From assembly GCA_945906815.1 (NCBI GenBank), contig CAMDRT010000003.1, forward strand, positions 146,766-210,765: a stretch of 64,000 nucleotides of DNA, written 5' to 3'. Shown here piece by piece: positions 9,055 to 19,202 of the stretch. How positions within the stretch are numbered: the stretch's first letter is position 1; each line of letters starts with the position of its first letter. The notes beneath the pieces were generated by a model, which did no database searches, was not told the origin of the DNA, and saw only the letters and a list, made by a program, of their open reading frames with translations. This stretch comes from Bordetella parapertussis. GTDB lineage: Bacteria; Pseudomonadota; Gammaproteobacteria; Burkholderiales; SG8-41. Made by a program: the position numbers and the translations under genes.

Positions 9055-12000
9055 CTAATCGAGTGCGCTCAGTCCGGTGTTGCCGCCGATGGCCGCGGTG
9101 TTGACCGACACCGTGCGTTCCGTGGCGAAACGCAGCAAATAATTGGGGCCGCCGGCTTTGGGCCCGGTGCCGGACAGGCCTACGCCTCCAAAAGGCTGCA
9201 CGCCCACCACCGCACCGATCATGTTGCGATTGACGTAGATGTTGCCGACCCGTACATGGTCCTGAATATGACGGATGGTGGAATCCACACGGCTGGCGAT
9301 ACCCAGCGTCAGGCCGTAGCCGCTGCCATTGATGGCATCGATGACCTTGTCCAGGGCTGTACGTTGATAGCGGATCACATGCAATACCGGCCCGAACACC
9401 TCCCCTTCCAGCATGTCCAGGCTTGGAATCTCGAATACACTCGGGGCCACGAACGTTCCCTTTTCTGCACCCGGCGGTGCGCGCAGCTCGCACAGTGGTT
9501 TTGCGAGGCTGCGCATTTTTTTAACATGCTGTTGCAGTTCCGCTTTTGCCGCGGCATCGATCACCGGGCCGACATCGGTGGCGAGGTGGATGGGGTCACC
9601 GATGACCAGTTCCTGCATAGCGCCGCATAATAGTGGCAGCAGCCGGCCGGCGATTTCCTCCTGCACGAACAGCACGCGCAGTGCGGAGCAGCGTTGTCCG
9701 GCGCTGTTAAACGCGGATTGCAGTACGTCGCCGACCACCTGTTCGGGCAAGGCGGAACTATCCGCAATCAGGGCGTTTTGCCCGCCGGTTTCGGCGATAA
9801 AAGGTGCAATGGCGCCACGACGCGCGGCCAACCGCCGATGAATGGATTGCGCGGTAGCGGTGGAACCGGTGAACACCACGCCGTTGATACGCTCGTCGCT
9901 CGCCAAGCGTGCGCCCAAGGCCGCCCCAGCGCCAGGTACGAACTGCAGCACAGATGCGGGTATGCCGGCGCGATGCAGCAGGCGCACCACATGAAATCCG
10001 ACCAGCGGCGTTTGCCGCGCCGGTTTGGCGATGACGGCGTTACCCGCTGCCAGTGCGGCGGCAATCTGGCCGACAAATATCGCCAGCGGGAAGTTCCACG
10101 GGCTGATCGCCGCGAACACGCCGCGGCCGTGCAGCGCAAGCTGGTTCAGTTCTCCGGTCGGACCCGGCAGCGTGCGTGGCGTTGCAAAATCGCGCCGCGC
10201 CAGCGCGGCATAGTAGCGACAATAATCTGCCGCTTCGCGCACTTCGGCCAGCCCGTCCGGGAGGGTCTTGCCGCCTTCGCGAGCGAGCAAGGCCATCAGT
10301 GTTACACGCTCGGCTTCGATCAGGTCTGCGGCGCGCTCGAGGATTGCGGCGCGCTCCGTCGCCGGCGTGGCGGCCCAAGGCGCAGCAGCGGCAGTCGCGC
10401 CGGCCAACGCCTGTTGCAACGCCGCGTCATCGGCTTCTGTCACACGGCCGACGATACATTCCCCGTCGGCTGGCGATCTGATTTCGCGGTTGGCGCCGGG
10501 ATACAGCACGCCGTCGATCAGCGCGGCTGCTTCGTAGGGGCGTTCAAGCGCCAGACGTATTTGCGCAATCAAGGGCTCCACCGCACGCGTGTCGGCAAAG
10601 CTCAAACCCTGCGAATTGTGCCGCTCGGCGCCATACATAGCGCGCGGCAATGCGATGCGCGGATGGGGTTTGACTGTGAGCGCACGCAGCGCCGTCACCG
10701 GATCTGCGATCAGTTGGTCGACCGCCAGCGTGGGGTCCGCAACACTGTGCACAAAGGACGCGTTCGCACCATTCTCCAGCAAGCGCCGCACCAGATAAGG
10801 CAGCAACGCTTCGTGGCTGCCCACCGGGGCGTAGACCCGACAGGGCACGCGTAGCGCCGCATCGGCAAGTAAGCGGTCGTAGAGCGCCTCGCCCATGCCA
10901 TACAGGCGCTGAAACTCGAAGTCGCCTTGGCCGCCGCTCAGCGCCAGTATCGCGGCCACCGTGTGGGCGTTGTGCGTAGCAAACTGCGGCAGGAAAGCAT
11001 CACGTGCCGATAGCAGCCGTTTGGCACAGGCCAGATACGACACGTCGGTGGCGGATTTGCGCGTAAATACGGGATAACCGGCCAGGCCCTGCACCTGTGC
11101 GCGCTTGATCTCGGTGTCCCAATAGGCGCCTTTGACCAAACGCAGCGGCAGACGCTTATTCTGGCTGCGCGCGAGTTGTACCAGCCAGTCAAGCACTGGC
11201 AACGCACGCTTTTGGTAGGCTTGTACCGCCAATCCCAGGCCGTGGTACTGCGCGAGGTCGGGATGGCCAAACACCCGCTCGAAAATGTCCAGAGACAATT
11301 CCAGGCGTTCGCTCTCTTCGGCATCGACTGTTAGCGCAATGCGGGCGCGCTGCGCCGCACGCGCGAGGTCGAGCAGACGAGGCACCAGTTGCGCCAGCAC
11401 CCGTTCCCGCTGCGCGAATTCATAGCGCGGGTGCAATGCCGACAACTTGACGGAAACACTGTTCGCCGTTCCGCTGAGCGCGGCTATTGCCTGCAGGTAC
11501 GCGTCCATATAGGCATGCACCGCGGCTTCGGTCATCGCCGCCTCGCCCAGCATATCGAAGGAGTGGCAGTAACCGGCGCGTGCTGCGCTGCGGCTGCGCT
11601 CCAGCGCTTCGCCTATGTGGCGTCCCATGACAAACTGCCCGGCGAGTATGCGCATGGCTTGGGTGATCGCTACACGAACGGCCTGGGCGCCGCTTTTTGC
11701 GAGCAATTTTTTCAGCGCGGCAAACATGCCTTCAGCGGCGTCGCTTTGACTATCCATCAGGCGTCCGGTCAGCACCAGCGCCCAGGTGCCGGCATTGGTA
11801 AACAAGGAGTCGCTGCGCCCGAGATGCTGCTGCCAATCACCCTGCGCAAGCGTGTCGCGAATAAGAAGATCTGCCGTGTTGGGGTCCGGCAGGCGCAGCA
11901 GCGCTTCGGCCAGGCACATCAGCAACATGCCTTCCTGCGTCGACAGCTTGAATTCGCGCAAAAAGGATTCGATATCGACCGCACGCGTATCCCTGCTTCT

Positions 12001-12159
12001 GACGGCTTCGACCAATGCCCTGGCTGTGTTTGCGGTGGCTAGCGCCTGCTGGCGATCGAGCGCCGCGAGCGGCAGCAGCCGCTCGACGACCTCGGTTTCG
12101 TCGGCCAAATACGCGTCGCGGATGGCCTGGCGCAAGCTGCCGATGTGGGTATCCAACAC
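9055..12159 (-). CDS. putA: PutA: proline dehydrogenase / P5C dehydrogenase, short form
   Basis: Bifunctional flavoenzyme that oxidises proline to pyrroline-5-carboxylate and then glutamate. The product is 1034 residues. The FAD-binding PRODH barrel includes RLVKGAYWDTEIKRA and is preceded by a helical arm; the C-terminal aldehyde dehydrogenase has the FISPWNFPLA-like segment AISPWNFPLAIF, ETGGQNALI and the catalytic cysteine in GQRCSALR (Cys824). It lacks the N-terminal ribbon-helix-helix DNA-binding domain found in the roughly 1320-residue enterobacterial protein, so it should not repress its own gene. It starts 9 bases after the cysteine-synthase-like gene and feeds the same glutamate pool as the downstream fusion enzyme. 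Confidence 0.95.
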   Translation of the reverse strand: MLDTHIGSLRQAIRDAYLADETEVVERLLPLAALDRQQALATANTARALVEAVRSRDTRAVDIESFLREFKLSTQEGMLLMCLAEALLRLPDPNTADLLIRDTLAQGDWQQHLGRSDSLFTNAGTWALVLTGRLMDSQSDAAEGMFAALKKLLAKSGAQAVRVAITQAMRILAGQFVMGRHIGEALERSRSAARAGYCHSFDMLGEAAMTEAAVHAYMDAYLQAIAALSGTANSVSVKLSALHPRYEFAQRERVLAQLVPRLLDLARAAQRARIALTVDAEESERLELSLDIFERVFGHPDLAQYHGLGLAVQAYQKRALPVLDWLVQLARSQNKRLPLRLVKGAYWDTEIKRAQVQGLAGYPVFTRKSATDVSYLACAKRLLSARDAFLPQFATHNAHTVAAILALSGGQGDFEFQRLYGMGEALYDRLLADAALRVPCRVYAPVGSHEALLPYLVRRLLENGANASFVHSVADPTLAVDQLIADPVTALRALTVKPHPRIALPRAMYGAERHNSQGLSFADTRAVEPLIAQIRLALERPYEAAALIDGVLYPGANREIRSPADGECIVGRVTEADDAALQQALAGATAAAAPWAATPATERAAILERAADLIEAERVTLMALLAREGGKTLPDGLAEVREAADYCRYYAALARRDFATPRTLPGPTGELNQLALHGRGVFAAISPWNFPLAIFVGQIAAALAAGNAVIAKPARQTPLVGFHVVRLLHRAGIPASVLQFVPGAGAALGARLASDERINGVVFTGSTATAQSIHRRLAARRGAIAPFIAETGGQNALIADSSALPEQVVGDVLQSAFNSAGQRCSALRVLFVQEEIAGRLLPLLCGAMQELVIGDPIHLATDVGPVIDAAAKAELQQHVKKMRSLAKPLCELRAPPGAEKGTFVAPSVFEIPSLDMLEGEVFGPVLHVIRYQRTALDKVIDAINGSGYGLTLGIASRVDSTIRHIQDHVRVGNIYVNRNMIGAVVGVQPFGGVGLSGTGPKAGGPNYLLRFATERTVSVNTAAIGGNTGLSALD

Positions 12160-12168
12160 GGGTTCCGA

Positions 12169-13209
12169 TCAGCGATTCACAACGCTAGGCGGCAGCAGCG
12201 GCGCCTGATGTTCGAGCCACGCCGGCACTGGTAAATCCTTCGAGCGCAGAAATGCCGGATTGAACAGGCGCGACTGGTAACGGCTACCCGAGTCGCACAG
12301 CACGGTCACGATGGTATGCCCTGGTCCCAGCTCGCGCGCCATGCGCACCGCCCCCGCGACGTTGATGCCGCTGGAGGCGCCCAGGCACAAGCCCTCGTAT
12401 TCGAGCAAATCGAAAACCATTTGCACGCTTTCCCGGTCTGCAATACGGTACGCGAAGTCCACTGTGAGTCCTTGCAGGTTTTGCGTGATCCGGCTTTGTC
12501 CGATGCCTTCTGTAATCGACGAGCCCTCGGCCCGCAGTTCGCCATGGGCGTAGTAATGGTATAGCGCAGCGCCTGGCGGGTCTGCCAAACCGATTTTGAC
12601 CTCGGGCTTACGTTCACGTAGCGCCATGGCCACGCCCGCCAGCGTGCCCCCAGTGCCGACGGCACAGATGAATCCATCGATCTTGCTGGCCGTGTCGCGC
12701 CAGATCTCCGGCCCGGTGGTTTCGTAATGACCCTGGCGGTTGGCGATGTTGTCGAACTGCTGCGCCCAAATAGCGCCGTTGGCTTCACTGCGCGCCAGCG
12801 CGCAGGCAAGCCGCTCGGCGACATGTACGTAATTATTCACTTGGGCATACGGCACGGCGGGCACTTCGTACAACATCGCGCCGCACAAACGCAGCGTATC
12901 CTTCTTTTCCTGGGACTGGGTGTCGGGAATGACTATCGCTGTGCGATAGCCCCGCGCATGGGCGACCAGCGCAAGGCCGATACCGGTATTGCCCGCGGTG
13001 CCCTCAACAATCACCCCGCCGGGCTTAAGGGTGCCGCGGCGTTCCGCGTCCATGACGATGGCGAGCGCGGCCCGGTCTTTCACCGAGCCGCCAGGATTGA
13101 GAAACTCGGCCTTGCCCAGTATCTCGCAGCCAGTGGCTTCGGACACGCGGCGCAGCCGGATCAGCGGGGTGTTACCGATGGCCTCGCTAAAACCGTTACG
13201 TATCGTCAT
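12169..13209 (-). CDS. Cysteine synthase-like PLP enzyme (CysK/CysM family)
   Basis: Fold-type II PLP enzyme, likely O-acetylserine or O-phosphoserine sulfhydrylase, cytoplasmic. The PLP lysine lies in PGGSVKDRAAL near residue 40, the phosphate loop is GTGGTLAG, and the substrate loop reads EGTAGNTGIGL where CysK has EPTSGNTG. The ATG at 13209 is chosen over the in-frame TTG at 13215 because GAGGAG stands 9 bases before it and only 3 before the TTG. It is the first gene of the minus-strand amino-acid operon, an unusual place for a biosynthetic enzyme. A beta-elimination or beta-replacement role on another amino acid is possible. Confidence 0.82.
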   Translation of the reverse strand: MTIRNGFSEAIGNTPLIRLRRVSEATGCEILGKAEFLNPGGSVKDRAALAIVMDAERRGTLKPGGVIVEGTAGNTGIGLALVAHARGYRTAIVIPDTQSQEKKDTLRLCGAMLYEVPAVPYAQVNNYVHVAERLACALARSEANGAIWAQQFDNIANRQGHYETTGPEIWRDTASKIDGFICAVGTGGTLAGVAMALRERKPEVKIGLADPPGAALYHYYAHGELRAEGSSITEGIGQSRITQNLQGLTVDFAYRIADRESVQMVFDLLEYEGLCLGASSGINVAGAVRMARELGPGHTIVTVLCDSGSRYQSRLFNPAFLRSKDLPVPAWLEHQAPLLPPSVVNR

Positions 13210-13461
13210 TTGCAAGCGCTCCTCAAAGCATCAAAGGGGCAGTCGTCTTGCCGTCGACCGAGCAGCCGTTCGGGCGTACTGGTGGTTCGAGCGCAGCTTG
13301 CTACAGCGTGTCCACGCCCCCAGCGACTACCAGGTCTTTGGACAGCGCAACGCAACTAAAGATTCAGCAGGCGGCTGCGCGCCACAGTGGTGCCGGGGAA
13401 CGTACCGTATGCCGCGATATCTAACCTTTTATCTGGATGACCTTGTATACCGGGTGGTTAT

Positions 13462-13866
13462 ATGACAAACGAACGATTTCAGGCTTTGCTGGATTTCATT
13501 ACGCGTCAACGCTGGCAGGATTTGCTGGGTTTCATGGCTGGCCTGTGGATGTTCCTTTCACCGCAGCTCATGGACTATAGACACCTGACTGCTGCGGCGT
13601 GGAGCGCCTACGTCATCGGGGGCATGCTGGTGGTGGCTGCGTTTGTGTCGTTCTTCCGCCCCACTATGTGGGAAGAAATGCTCGCCATTGTGCTCGGCGC
13701 GTGGTCGATTGTTTCACCCTTTGCACTGGGGTTTGCGGCAGACATGGGGGTGGCTCTCAATGCCGTGTTGGTTGGCGTGCTGGTCATCGGGCTTGCGCTC
13801 TGGGGTCTGGTGGAGGACGCTGACGTTCGCCGGTGGTGGCACGACCACATGCATCACGCAGGTTGA
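13462..13866 (+). CDS. SPW-repeat membrane protein
   Basis: A 134-residue inner-membrane protein with about four hydrophobic helices. Two internal repeats carry the SPW signature, WMFLSPQL near residue 28 and WSIVSPFALG near residue 81, each after a conserved glutamine or glutamate-rich turn (RWQDLLGFMAG, MWEEMLAIVLG). This matches the SPW_repeat family, of unknown function. The 250-base gap upstream is shared divergently with the cysteine-synthase-like gene. There is no sign that it belongs to the aromatic operon, which starts 276 bases later. Confidence 0.8.
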   Translation: MTNERFQALLDFITRQRWQDLLGFMAGLWMFLSPQLMDYRHLTAAAWSAYVIGGMLVVAAFVSFFRPTMWEEMLAIVLGAWSIVSPFALGFAADMGVALNAVLVGVLVIGLALWGLVEDADVRRWWHDHMHHAG

Positions 13867-14142
13867 CGGCGCGCTAGAACTCAAGCGCGCGGATCGGGAC
13901 ACGCGGTTTTACTAAGCGGCACCGCCGCTGGAGCGCCGTAGCGAATCCAGTGTACCCGCCACTGGATAAAAAATTCAGGGGCTGTGTGCCCGACAACGGC
14001 ACGCCGCCGCGTTTTGTGGCACTGTAGTCCTCCTGGTTCAGTGAAGTAACCGCGGCCTCGGCGGTAGAGCCCGCGGGATGGGTCTGCGCAAAAGCTGGAT
14101 TAACAACAATGGTCGACAACGCTGGTCGCGGAGCGGTGGCCG

Positions 14143-15240
14143 ATGAAGTTCGCACCTTGGGACAACCCGATGGGCACCGACGGTTTCGAATTCGTCGAAT
14201 ATGCCGCGCCCGATCCACGTGCGCTTGCCGAAGTGTTCGAACGCATGGGATTTCGCGCCATCGCGCGGCATCGCCACAAGAACGTCCTGCTTTACCGCCA
14301 GGGCCAGATCAATTTCATAGTCAATGCGGAGCCGGATTCCTTTGCGCAACGGTTCGCGCGCCTGCATGGTCCCAGTATCTGCGCCATCGCATTTCGCGTT
14401 GAGGACGCCAAGCAGGCGTACGAGCGCGCCGTAACCCTCGGCGCATGGGGCTACGCCGGCCAAGCCGGGCCAGGTGAACTTAATATCCCGGCCATCAAGG
14501 GAATTGGCGACTCCCTCATCTATCTGGTTGACCGCTGGCGTGGCAAGCGCGGTGCGCGCGAAGGCGACATCGGCAATATCGGCTTCTTCGACGTCGATTT
14601 CGAACCACTGCCGGGCGCCGAATTGAATCCTCGCGGGCATGGGCTGTTGGAAATCGATCACCTGACGCACAACGTGCATCGCGGGCGCATGGTGGAATGG
14701 GTGGAGTTTTACCAGCGCTTGTTCAATTTCCGCGAGATCCGTTATTTCGACATCGAGGGGCAGGTGACCGGCGTGAAGAGCCGTGCGCTTACCAGCCCTT
14801 GCGGCAAGATACGCATCCCCATCAACGAGGAAGGCAAGGAAAAGGCCGGCCAGATTCAGGAGTACCTCGAGCGCTACCACGGCGAGGGCATCCAGCACAT
14901 CGCGCTGGCGTCGAACGACCTGCCGCGCAGTGTCGACGCATTGCGCGCGTCCGGGATCAAGCTGCTGCACACACTCGACACCTATTACGATCTGATCAAC
15001 CAGCGTATGCCGGGGCATGACGAAAATGTCGCCGAGCTGAAGCGGCGCAGAATCCTCATCGACGGCAAGCCGGGCGAGCTGCTGCTGCAGATCTTCAGCG
15101 AAAACCAACTGGGACCGATATTTTTTGAATTCATCCAGCGCAAGGGCGACCAAGGGTTCGGCGAAGGCAATTTCAAGGCGCTTTTCGAGAGCATCGAGCT
15201 CGACCAGATCCGCCGTGGCGTATTGAAGACGGAGTCATAG
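14143..15240 (+). CDS. hppD: 4-hydroxyphenylpyruvate dioxygenase
   Basis: Converts 4-hydroxyphenylpyruvate to homogentisate with non-haem iron. The 365-residue protein has both vicinal-oxygen-chelate halves. Iron ligands are visible as His173 (EIDHLTHNV), His252 (GIQHIALAS) and Glu329 ([10 protein letters not shown]), and the C-terminal [13 protein letters not shown] is intact. It opens with the family start [18 protein letters not shown]. It is the first gene of a tight aromatic amino-acid catabolic operon, with homogentisate dioxygenase starting one base after its stop. The 276-base gap upstream shows no recognisable regulator gene. Confidence 0.97.
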   Translation: MKFAPWDNPMGTDGFEFVEYAAPDPRALAEVFERMGFRAIARHRHKNVLLYRQGQINFIVNAEPDSFAQRFARLHGPSICAIAFRVEDAKQAYERAVTLGAWGYAGQAGPGELNIPAIKGIGDSLIYLVDRWRGKRGAREGDIGNIGFFDVDFEPLPGAELNPRGHGLLEIDHLTHNVHRGRMVEWVEFYQRLFNFREIRYFDIEGQVTGVKSRALTSPCGKIRIPINEEGKEKAGQIQEYLERYHGEGIQHIALASNDLPRSVDALRASGIKLLHTLDTYYDLINQRMPGHDENVAELKRRRILIDGKPGELLLQIFSENQLGPIFFEFIQRKGDQGFGEGNFKALFESIELDQIRRGVLKTES

Positions 15241-15241
15241 C

Positions 15242-16537
15242 ATGCCATTCGGGTATCAGACCGGTTTCGGCAACGCGTTCGCGAGCGAAGCTTTGCCCGG
15301 TGCATTGCCGCTAGGGCGCAACTCGCCGCAGCGCTGTCCCTACGGCCTCTACGCCGAGCAGTTGTCCGGTAGCGCCTTCACCGCGCCGCGCCACGCCAAC
15401 CGGCGCACATGGCTATACCGCATCCGGCCGGCCGCTATGCATCGTCCATTCCGACCGCTCGAGTGCGGCTTGCTCACCCATAACTACACTCACGTGTCGA
15501 CGCCGCCTGATCCGTTGCGTTGGGATCCGCTTCCCCTGCCCGATGGTCCGGCCGATTTCGTGGAAGGTCTGGTGACCATGGCAGGCAACGGCGATCCGCA
15601 CCAGCAAAGCGGCTGCGCCATTCACTGCTATGCCGCAAATCGCAGCATGACGCAACGCGCGCTCTACGATGCGGATGGGGAATTGCTGATCGTTCCGCAA
15701 TCCGGCACGCTGCGTCTGGTGACCGAACTCGGCGTGCTGGAAGTCGAGCCCCAGGAAATCGCACTGGTGCCGCGCGGTGTGCGCTTCCGTGTTGAACTGC
15801 CGCAGGGGACAAGCCGCGGTTACGTGTGCGAAAACTTCGGCGCGCCCTTCCAGCTCCCCGAGCTCGGTCCCATCGGCGCCAATGGCCTGGCGAACGCGCG
15901 CGATTTCCTGGTGCCGCAAGCGGCCTACGAGGACATCGAAGGGCCGCACGAACTGGTGGCGAAATTCATGGGCCGCTTGTGGTCGGCAGAGATGGACCAT
16001 TCGCCCTTCGATGTCGTCGCCTGGCACGGCAACCATGTGCCCTGCAAATACGATCTGCACCGCTTTAACGTCCTGGGATCGATCAGCTTTGACCATCCCG
16101 ACCCGTCGATCTTCACCGTGCTGCAAGCGCCGTCCGATACCGTGGGCAGCGGCATGATCGATTTTGTGGTGTTTGCACCGCGCATCCTCGCCATGCAGGA
16201 TACTTTCCGGCCACCCTGGTTCCACCGCAACATCGCGAGCGAATTCATGGGGCTGATCCAGGGCCGCTACGACACGCGTGCCGAGGGCTTCGTGCCGGGC
16301 GGCGCCAGCCTGCATAATTGCATGACCGGTCACGGACCGGATGCAGCGACTTTTGAGCGTGCCACCCACGCCGACCTCGCACAACCGGAGATCCTCCGCG
16401 ACAGCCTGGCATTCATGTTCGAGACGCGGCTGGTGCTGCGCCCGACACGCCACGCGCTCGAGTCGCCGCAGCGGCAACGCGATTATTACCGCTGCTGGCA
16501 GGATCTGCAGAAGCACTTCGATCCGCATCGTCCATGA
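15242..16537 (+). CDS. hmgA: Homogentisate 1,2-dioxygenase
   Basis: Opens the homogentisate ring to maleylacetoacetate. The 431-residue protein begins with the family signature [19 protein letters not shown]. By comparison with the human enzyme the iron ligands are His328 and Glu334 in [12 protein letters not shown] and His364 in NCMTGHGPD. The genes for the next two steps, maleylacetoacetate isomerase and fumarylacetoacetase, are not in this window, so the pathway must be completed elsewhere. Its stop overlaps the phenylalanine hydroxylase start by 4 bases (ATGA), which suggests translational coupling. Confidence 0.97.
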   Translation: MPFGYQTGFGNAFASEALPGALPLGRNSPQRCPYGLYAEQLSGSAFTAPRHANRRTWLYRIRPAAMHRPFRPLECGLLTHNYTHVSTPPDPLRWDPLPLPDGPADFVEGLVTMAGNGDPHQQSGCAIHCYAANRSMTQRALYDADGELLIVPQSGTLRLVTELGVLEVEPQEIALVPRGVRFRVELPQGTSRGYVCENFGAPFQLPELGPIGANGLANARDFLVPQAAYEDIEGPHELVAKFMGRLWSAEMDHSPFDVVAWHGNHVPCKYDLHRFNVLGSISFDHPDPSIFTVLQAPSDTVGSGMIDFVVFAPRILAMQDTFRPPWFHRNIASEFMGLIQGRYDTRAEGFVPGGASLHNCMTGHGPDAATFERATHADLAQPEILRDSLAFMFETRLVLRPTRHALESPQRQRDYYRCWQDLQKHFDPHRP

Positions 16538-17394
16538 CACCCAAACGCGCGTCCAGCAAGCATGGCTTGGCGGCTGACGCCACGGCGCCGCGTGCGGATT
16601 GGAGCATCGACCAGGGGTGGGAGCGCTACACGCCTGGGGAGCACGCGGTGTGGCGCACGCTGTATGAACGTCAGACCAGGCTGCTGCCGGAGCGCGCGTG
16701 CGACGCCTATGTCGCGGGCATGCGCGATCTGCCGATCAGTGGCGATGCGATCCCGGACTTCCGGCGTCTGAGCGAGGTCCTGATGCGGCGTACGGGGTGG
16801 CAGCTCGTTGCGGTACCGGGGCTGGTGCCGGACGCAGTGTTCTTCGAGTATCTGGCGACCCGGCGTTTCCCGGCCGGAAATTTCATCCGCAAGGCGGATC
16901 AACTCGACTACATCGACGAGCCGGACGTGTTCCACGACGTGTTCGGCCACGTGCCCATGCTGATGAACCCGGCGATGGCCGACTACCTGCAGGCCTACGG
17001 CATAGGCGGGCTGCGCGCGCAAAAACTTGGCGTGCTGTCGAACCTCGCACGCGTTTATTGGTATACGGTGGAATTCGGCTTGGTGTTGCAGCCGCAGGGC
17101 TTGCGCATCTACGGCGCGGGCATCGTGTCGTCGTTCAGCGAGTCGGTGTACGCGCTCGAAGACCCTGCACCCCATCGCATCTGGTTCGATCTGCCGCGCG
17201 TGATGCGCACGCACTATCGCATCGACGATTTCCAGGAAAGCTATTTCGTGGTGCACGACCTGGACGAGTTGCTGCGGCTGGCAAAGATCGACTTCGCACC
17301 GTTTTACGACGCCGTGCGCGACCGGAACGAGATCCGTGCTGGCGACGTGCTGCCCGAAGACCGGTGCGTCGCGCGCGGCAGCGGACGCGGTTAA
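16534..17394 (+). CDS. phhA: Phenylalanine 4-monooxygenase
   Basis: Tetrahydropterin- and iron-dependent hydroxylation of phenylalanine to tyrosine. The 286-residue monomeric bacterial form has iron ligands His134 and His139 in FHDVFGHVP and Glu180 in YWYTVEFGL, with no regulatory ACT domain. The start overlaps the previous stop (ATGA). No pterin-carbinolamine dehydratase (phhB) or tyrosine aminotransferase is next to it. The enzyme supplies tyrosine, which after transamination becomes the substrate of HPPD two genes upstream. Confidence 0.97.
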   Translation: MTPKRASSKHGLAADATAPRADWSIDQGWERYTPGEHAVWRTLYERQTRLLPERACDAYVAGMRDLPISGDAIPDFRRLSEVLMRRTGWQLVAVPGLVPDAVFFEYLATRRFPAGNFIRKADQLDYIDEPDVFHDVFGHVPMLMNPAMADYLQAYGIGGLRAQKLGVLSNLARVYWYTVEFGLVLQPQGLRIYGAGIVSSFSESVYALEDPAPHRIWFDLPRVMRTHYRIDDFQESYFVVHDLDELLRLAKIDFAPFYDAVRDRNEIRAGDVLPEDRCVARGSGRG

Positions 17395-17420
17395 CAGAGA
17401 CATCACGGAAGGAACATCGC

Positions 17421-19202
17421 ATGGCGCAAGACGATGCAGTGAAGCTGATGAAAACCCTGTCGCCACGGCGCAATACCAGCACGGCGCGTACGCTCGACGA
17501 GCTGGTCGCCGAGCAAATGGCGCACTTCGGCGTCGATCCGTCGACCGAGCTCGGGCAAAGCGTCGCGCGCCTGGCGGCGCAGCTCTATCAGAGCCAGGCT
17601 GACGTCGATCACCTGTGGCGCACCACGCTGACGTCGATCGCTGCGCTTAACCGCGCCGATCGCATCGCCCACTTTAACGCTAAAAAATTTCTCTCGTTCC
17701 AGCTCGCCAAGCTGCTTGACACGCTGCAGAATCCGTTTCGCAGCAACTATCAGTCGCTCGGTTTCAGTTATGCCACGCAGGTGGCCAAGGGGCCGTATGC
17801 GATGTTCGACAACGTGACGGCGATTTTCTCCGCGACGCCAGTTATCACACGCACAGCGACCTATATCTACGCCTGTGCCGAGTGGATCGAGGATGCGTTC
17901 CAGGGCAAAGAGCTGCTGCTGGAAATTTATTCACGGCTGCTCAATCCGACCAGTGTGTCGCTGGCAAATTTCATCGTCGACATCGAAGCCGGCCCCTACG
18001 CAAAGGAGTATTTCGCCTGGAATTTCAACTCCGGCATGGCCGCCATCGACGGCGTGCTGTCGCACCTGCTGGGGCGCGACGACATCCTCATCACCAGCCG
18101 CAATGTCTACGGCGGCGCGCACCAACTGATCCACGACTGGTACGCCAAGCCCGGCAACCTCGCCGTGGCGGTGGAAACCTTCGACGGATTTGGCGGCGAA
18201 GATTTTCAGGCGTGCTGGCAACACGCGCAGCAAAAGCATGCCGAACGGCTCGCCGCGGGACGACAAGCCTATGTCTATCTCGAATCGCCGTGCAACCCGC
18301 ACGGCTATTTTCTCGATGTGCCTGACATCTGCCGCCGCGCGCATGCAGCGGGGCTGCGGGTCATCCTCGATGCCACTGTCGGCACGCCGTTCCTGGTGCA
18401 GCCGCTGCAGCGCGAGAATCCGCAGGAGCGGCCCGACTTTATCATGCACAGCTATACCAAAGATCTGTCCGGCGTGGGCTCGACCATCGCCGGCGTGATC
18501 ATCGGGCGTAACGAAGACATGTTCATTCCCAAAGGTCAGTCGATCAACGGCCGCGCCTGGAACGAAACCATGTTCTGGAACGTGTACTACGTGAAGGGCG
18601 CGTTTTTGAACGCCGACGCGGCGTTCGAGGTGATCCAGGGGATGCGCACGCTGACCGGGCGCATGCTGCAAAAGTGCATCACCACGCAAATACTCGTGCG
18701 CTTTTTCGCGTCACACCCGCAGATCAACGTGCATTGTAATGCGCTGCCTGGCGATCCGAATCACGCCATCGGCGGGCGGCTGGCGTTTCTTGGTCTGCCG
18801 GCGCCGCTGTTCACGATCGACATCGACGGTGTGCCGCGCGATGTATTCGAGCGCTTTTTCGATTCGCTCGCGCCGGCGTTCGACCACATGATCAGCCTCG
18901 GACAATCGAATACCATCGTCAGTTGTCCCGCCCTAACCACGCATTCCGAACTGAGCGTAGCGGCCCTGGCGCAAGCCGGCATCCGCCCCACCACCATACG
19001 CTTTGCGGTCGGCGACGAAGACCCGCACGACCTGATGGGGCATTTTCTCGCTTCATCGCGGCTGATGCTTGATCCCTGCATCCCCGGGTTTTCTTCGCGC
19101 TTCATGGCACCGCAAGACGTCGACGCCCTGATCAAGCACACGTACGTCGCGGCCCATCAGGCGTACATACACTCAAAACCAAAATTCGCAACATACGCCT
19201 GA
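17421..19202 (+). CDS. Long Cys/Met-metabolism-type PLP enzyme
   Basis: Fold-type I PLP protein of the cystathionine gamma-synthase / methionine gamma-lyase group. The PLP lysine is Lys347 in HSYTKDLSGVGST, and the aspartate of RVILDATVGTPF sits where the family binds the pyridine nitrogen. The ATG at 17421 follows GGAAGGAA; the frame is open for more than 700 bases upstream but that part overlaps phhA out of frame. At 593 residues it is about 200 longer than typical members, mostly from a helical N-terminal part of about 170 residues. It is the last gene of the phenylalanine/tyrosine operon, 26 bases after phhA. Reaction and substrate are unknown; aromatic or sulfur amino acids are possible. 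Confidence 0.82.
   Translation: MAQDDAVKLMKTLSPRRNTSTARTLDELVAEQMAHFGVDPSTELGQSVARLAAQLYQSQADVDHLWRTTLTSIAALNRADRIAHFNAKKFLSFQLAKLLDTLQNPFRSNYQSLGFSYATQVAKGPYAMFDNVTAIFSATPVITRTATYIYACAEWIEDAFQGKELLLEIYSRLLNPTSVSLANFIVDIEAGPYAKEYFAWNFNSGMAAIDGVLSHLLGRDDILITSRNVYGGAHQLIHDWYAKPGNLAVAVETFDGFGGEDFQACWQHAQQKHAERLAAGRQAYVYLESPCNPHGYFLDVPDICRRAHAAGLRVILDATVGTPFLVQPLQRENPQERPDFIMHSYTKDLSGVGSTIAGVIIGRNEDMFIPKGQSINGRAWNETMFWNVYYVKGAFLNADAAFEVIQGMRTLTGRMLQKCITTQILVRFFASHPQINVHCNALPGDPNHAIGGRLAFLGLPAPLFTIDIDGVPRDVFERFFDSLAPAFDHMISLGQSNTIVSCPALTTHSELSVAALAQAGIRPTTIRFAVGDEDPHDLMGHFLASSRLMLDPCIPGFSSRFMAPQDVDALIKHTYVAAHQAYIHSKPKFATYA

Noticed and set aside
13874-14218. Minus-strand ORF overlapping the hppD start, with an export-like AFAQ
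   Set aside because: Starts inside hppD, has no ATG or Shine-Dalgarno before the supposed leader and no homology that I recognise.
16698-17420. Extending the long PLP enzyme gene upstream
   Set aside because: That part is an arginine-rich shadow of phhA; GGAAGGAA and ATG 17421 mark the start.
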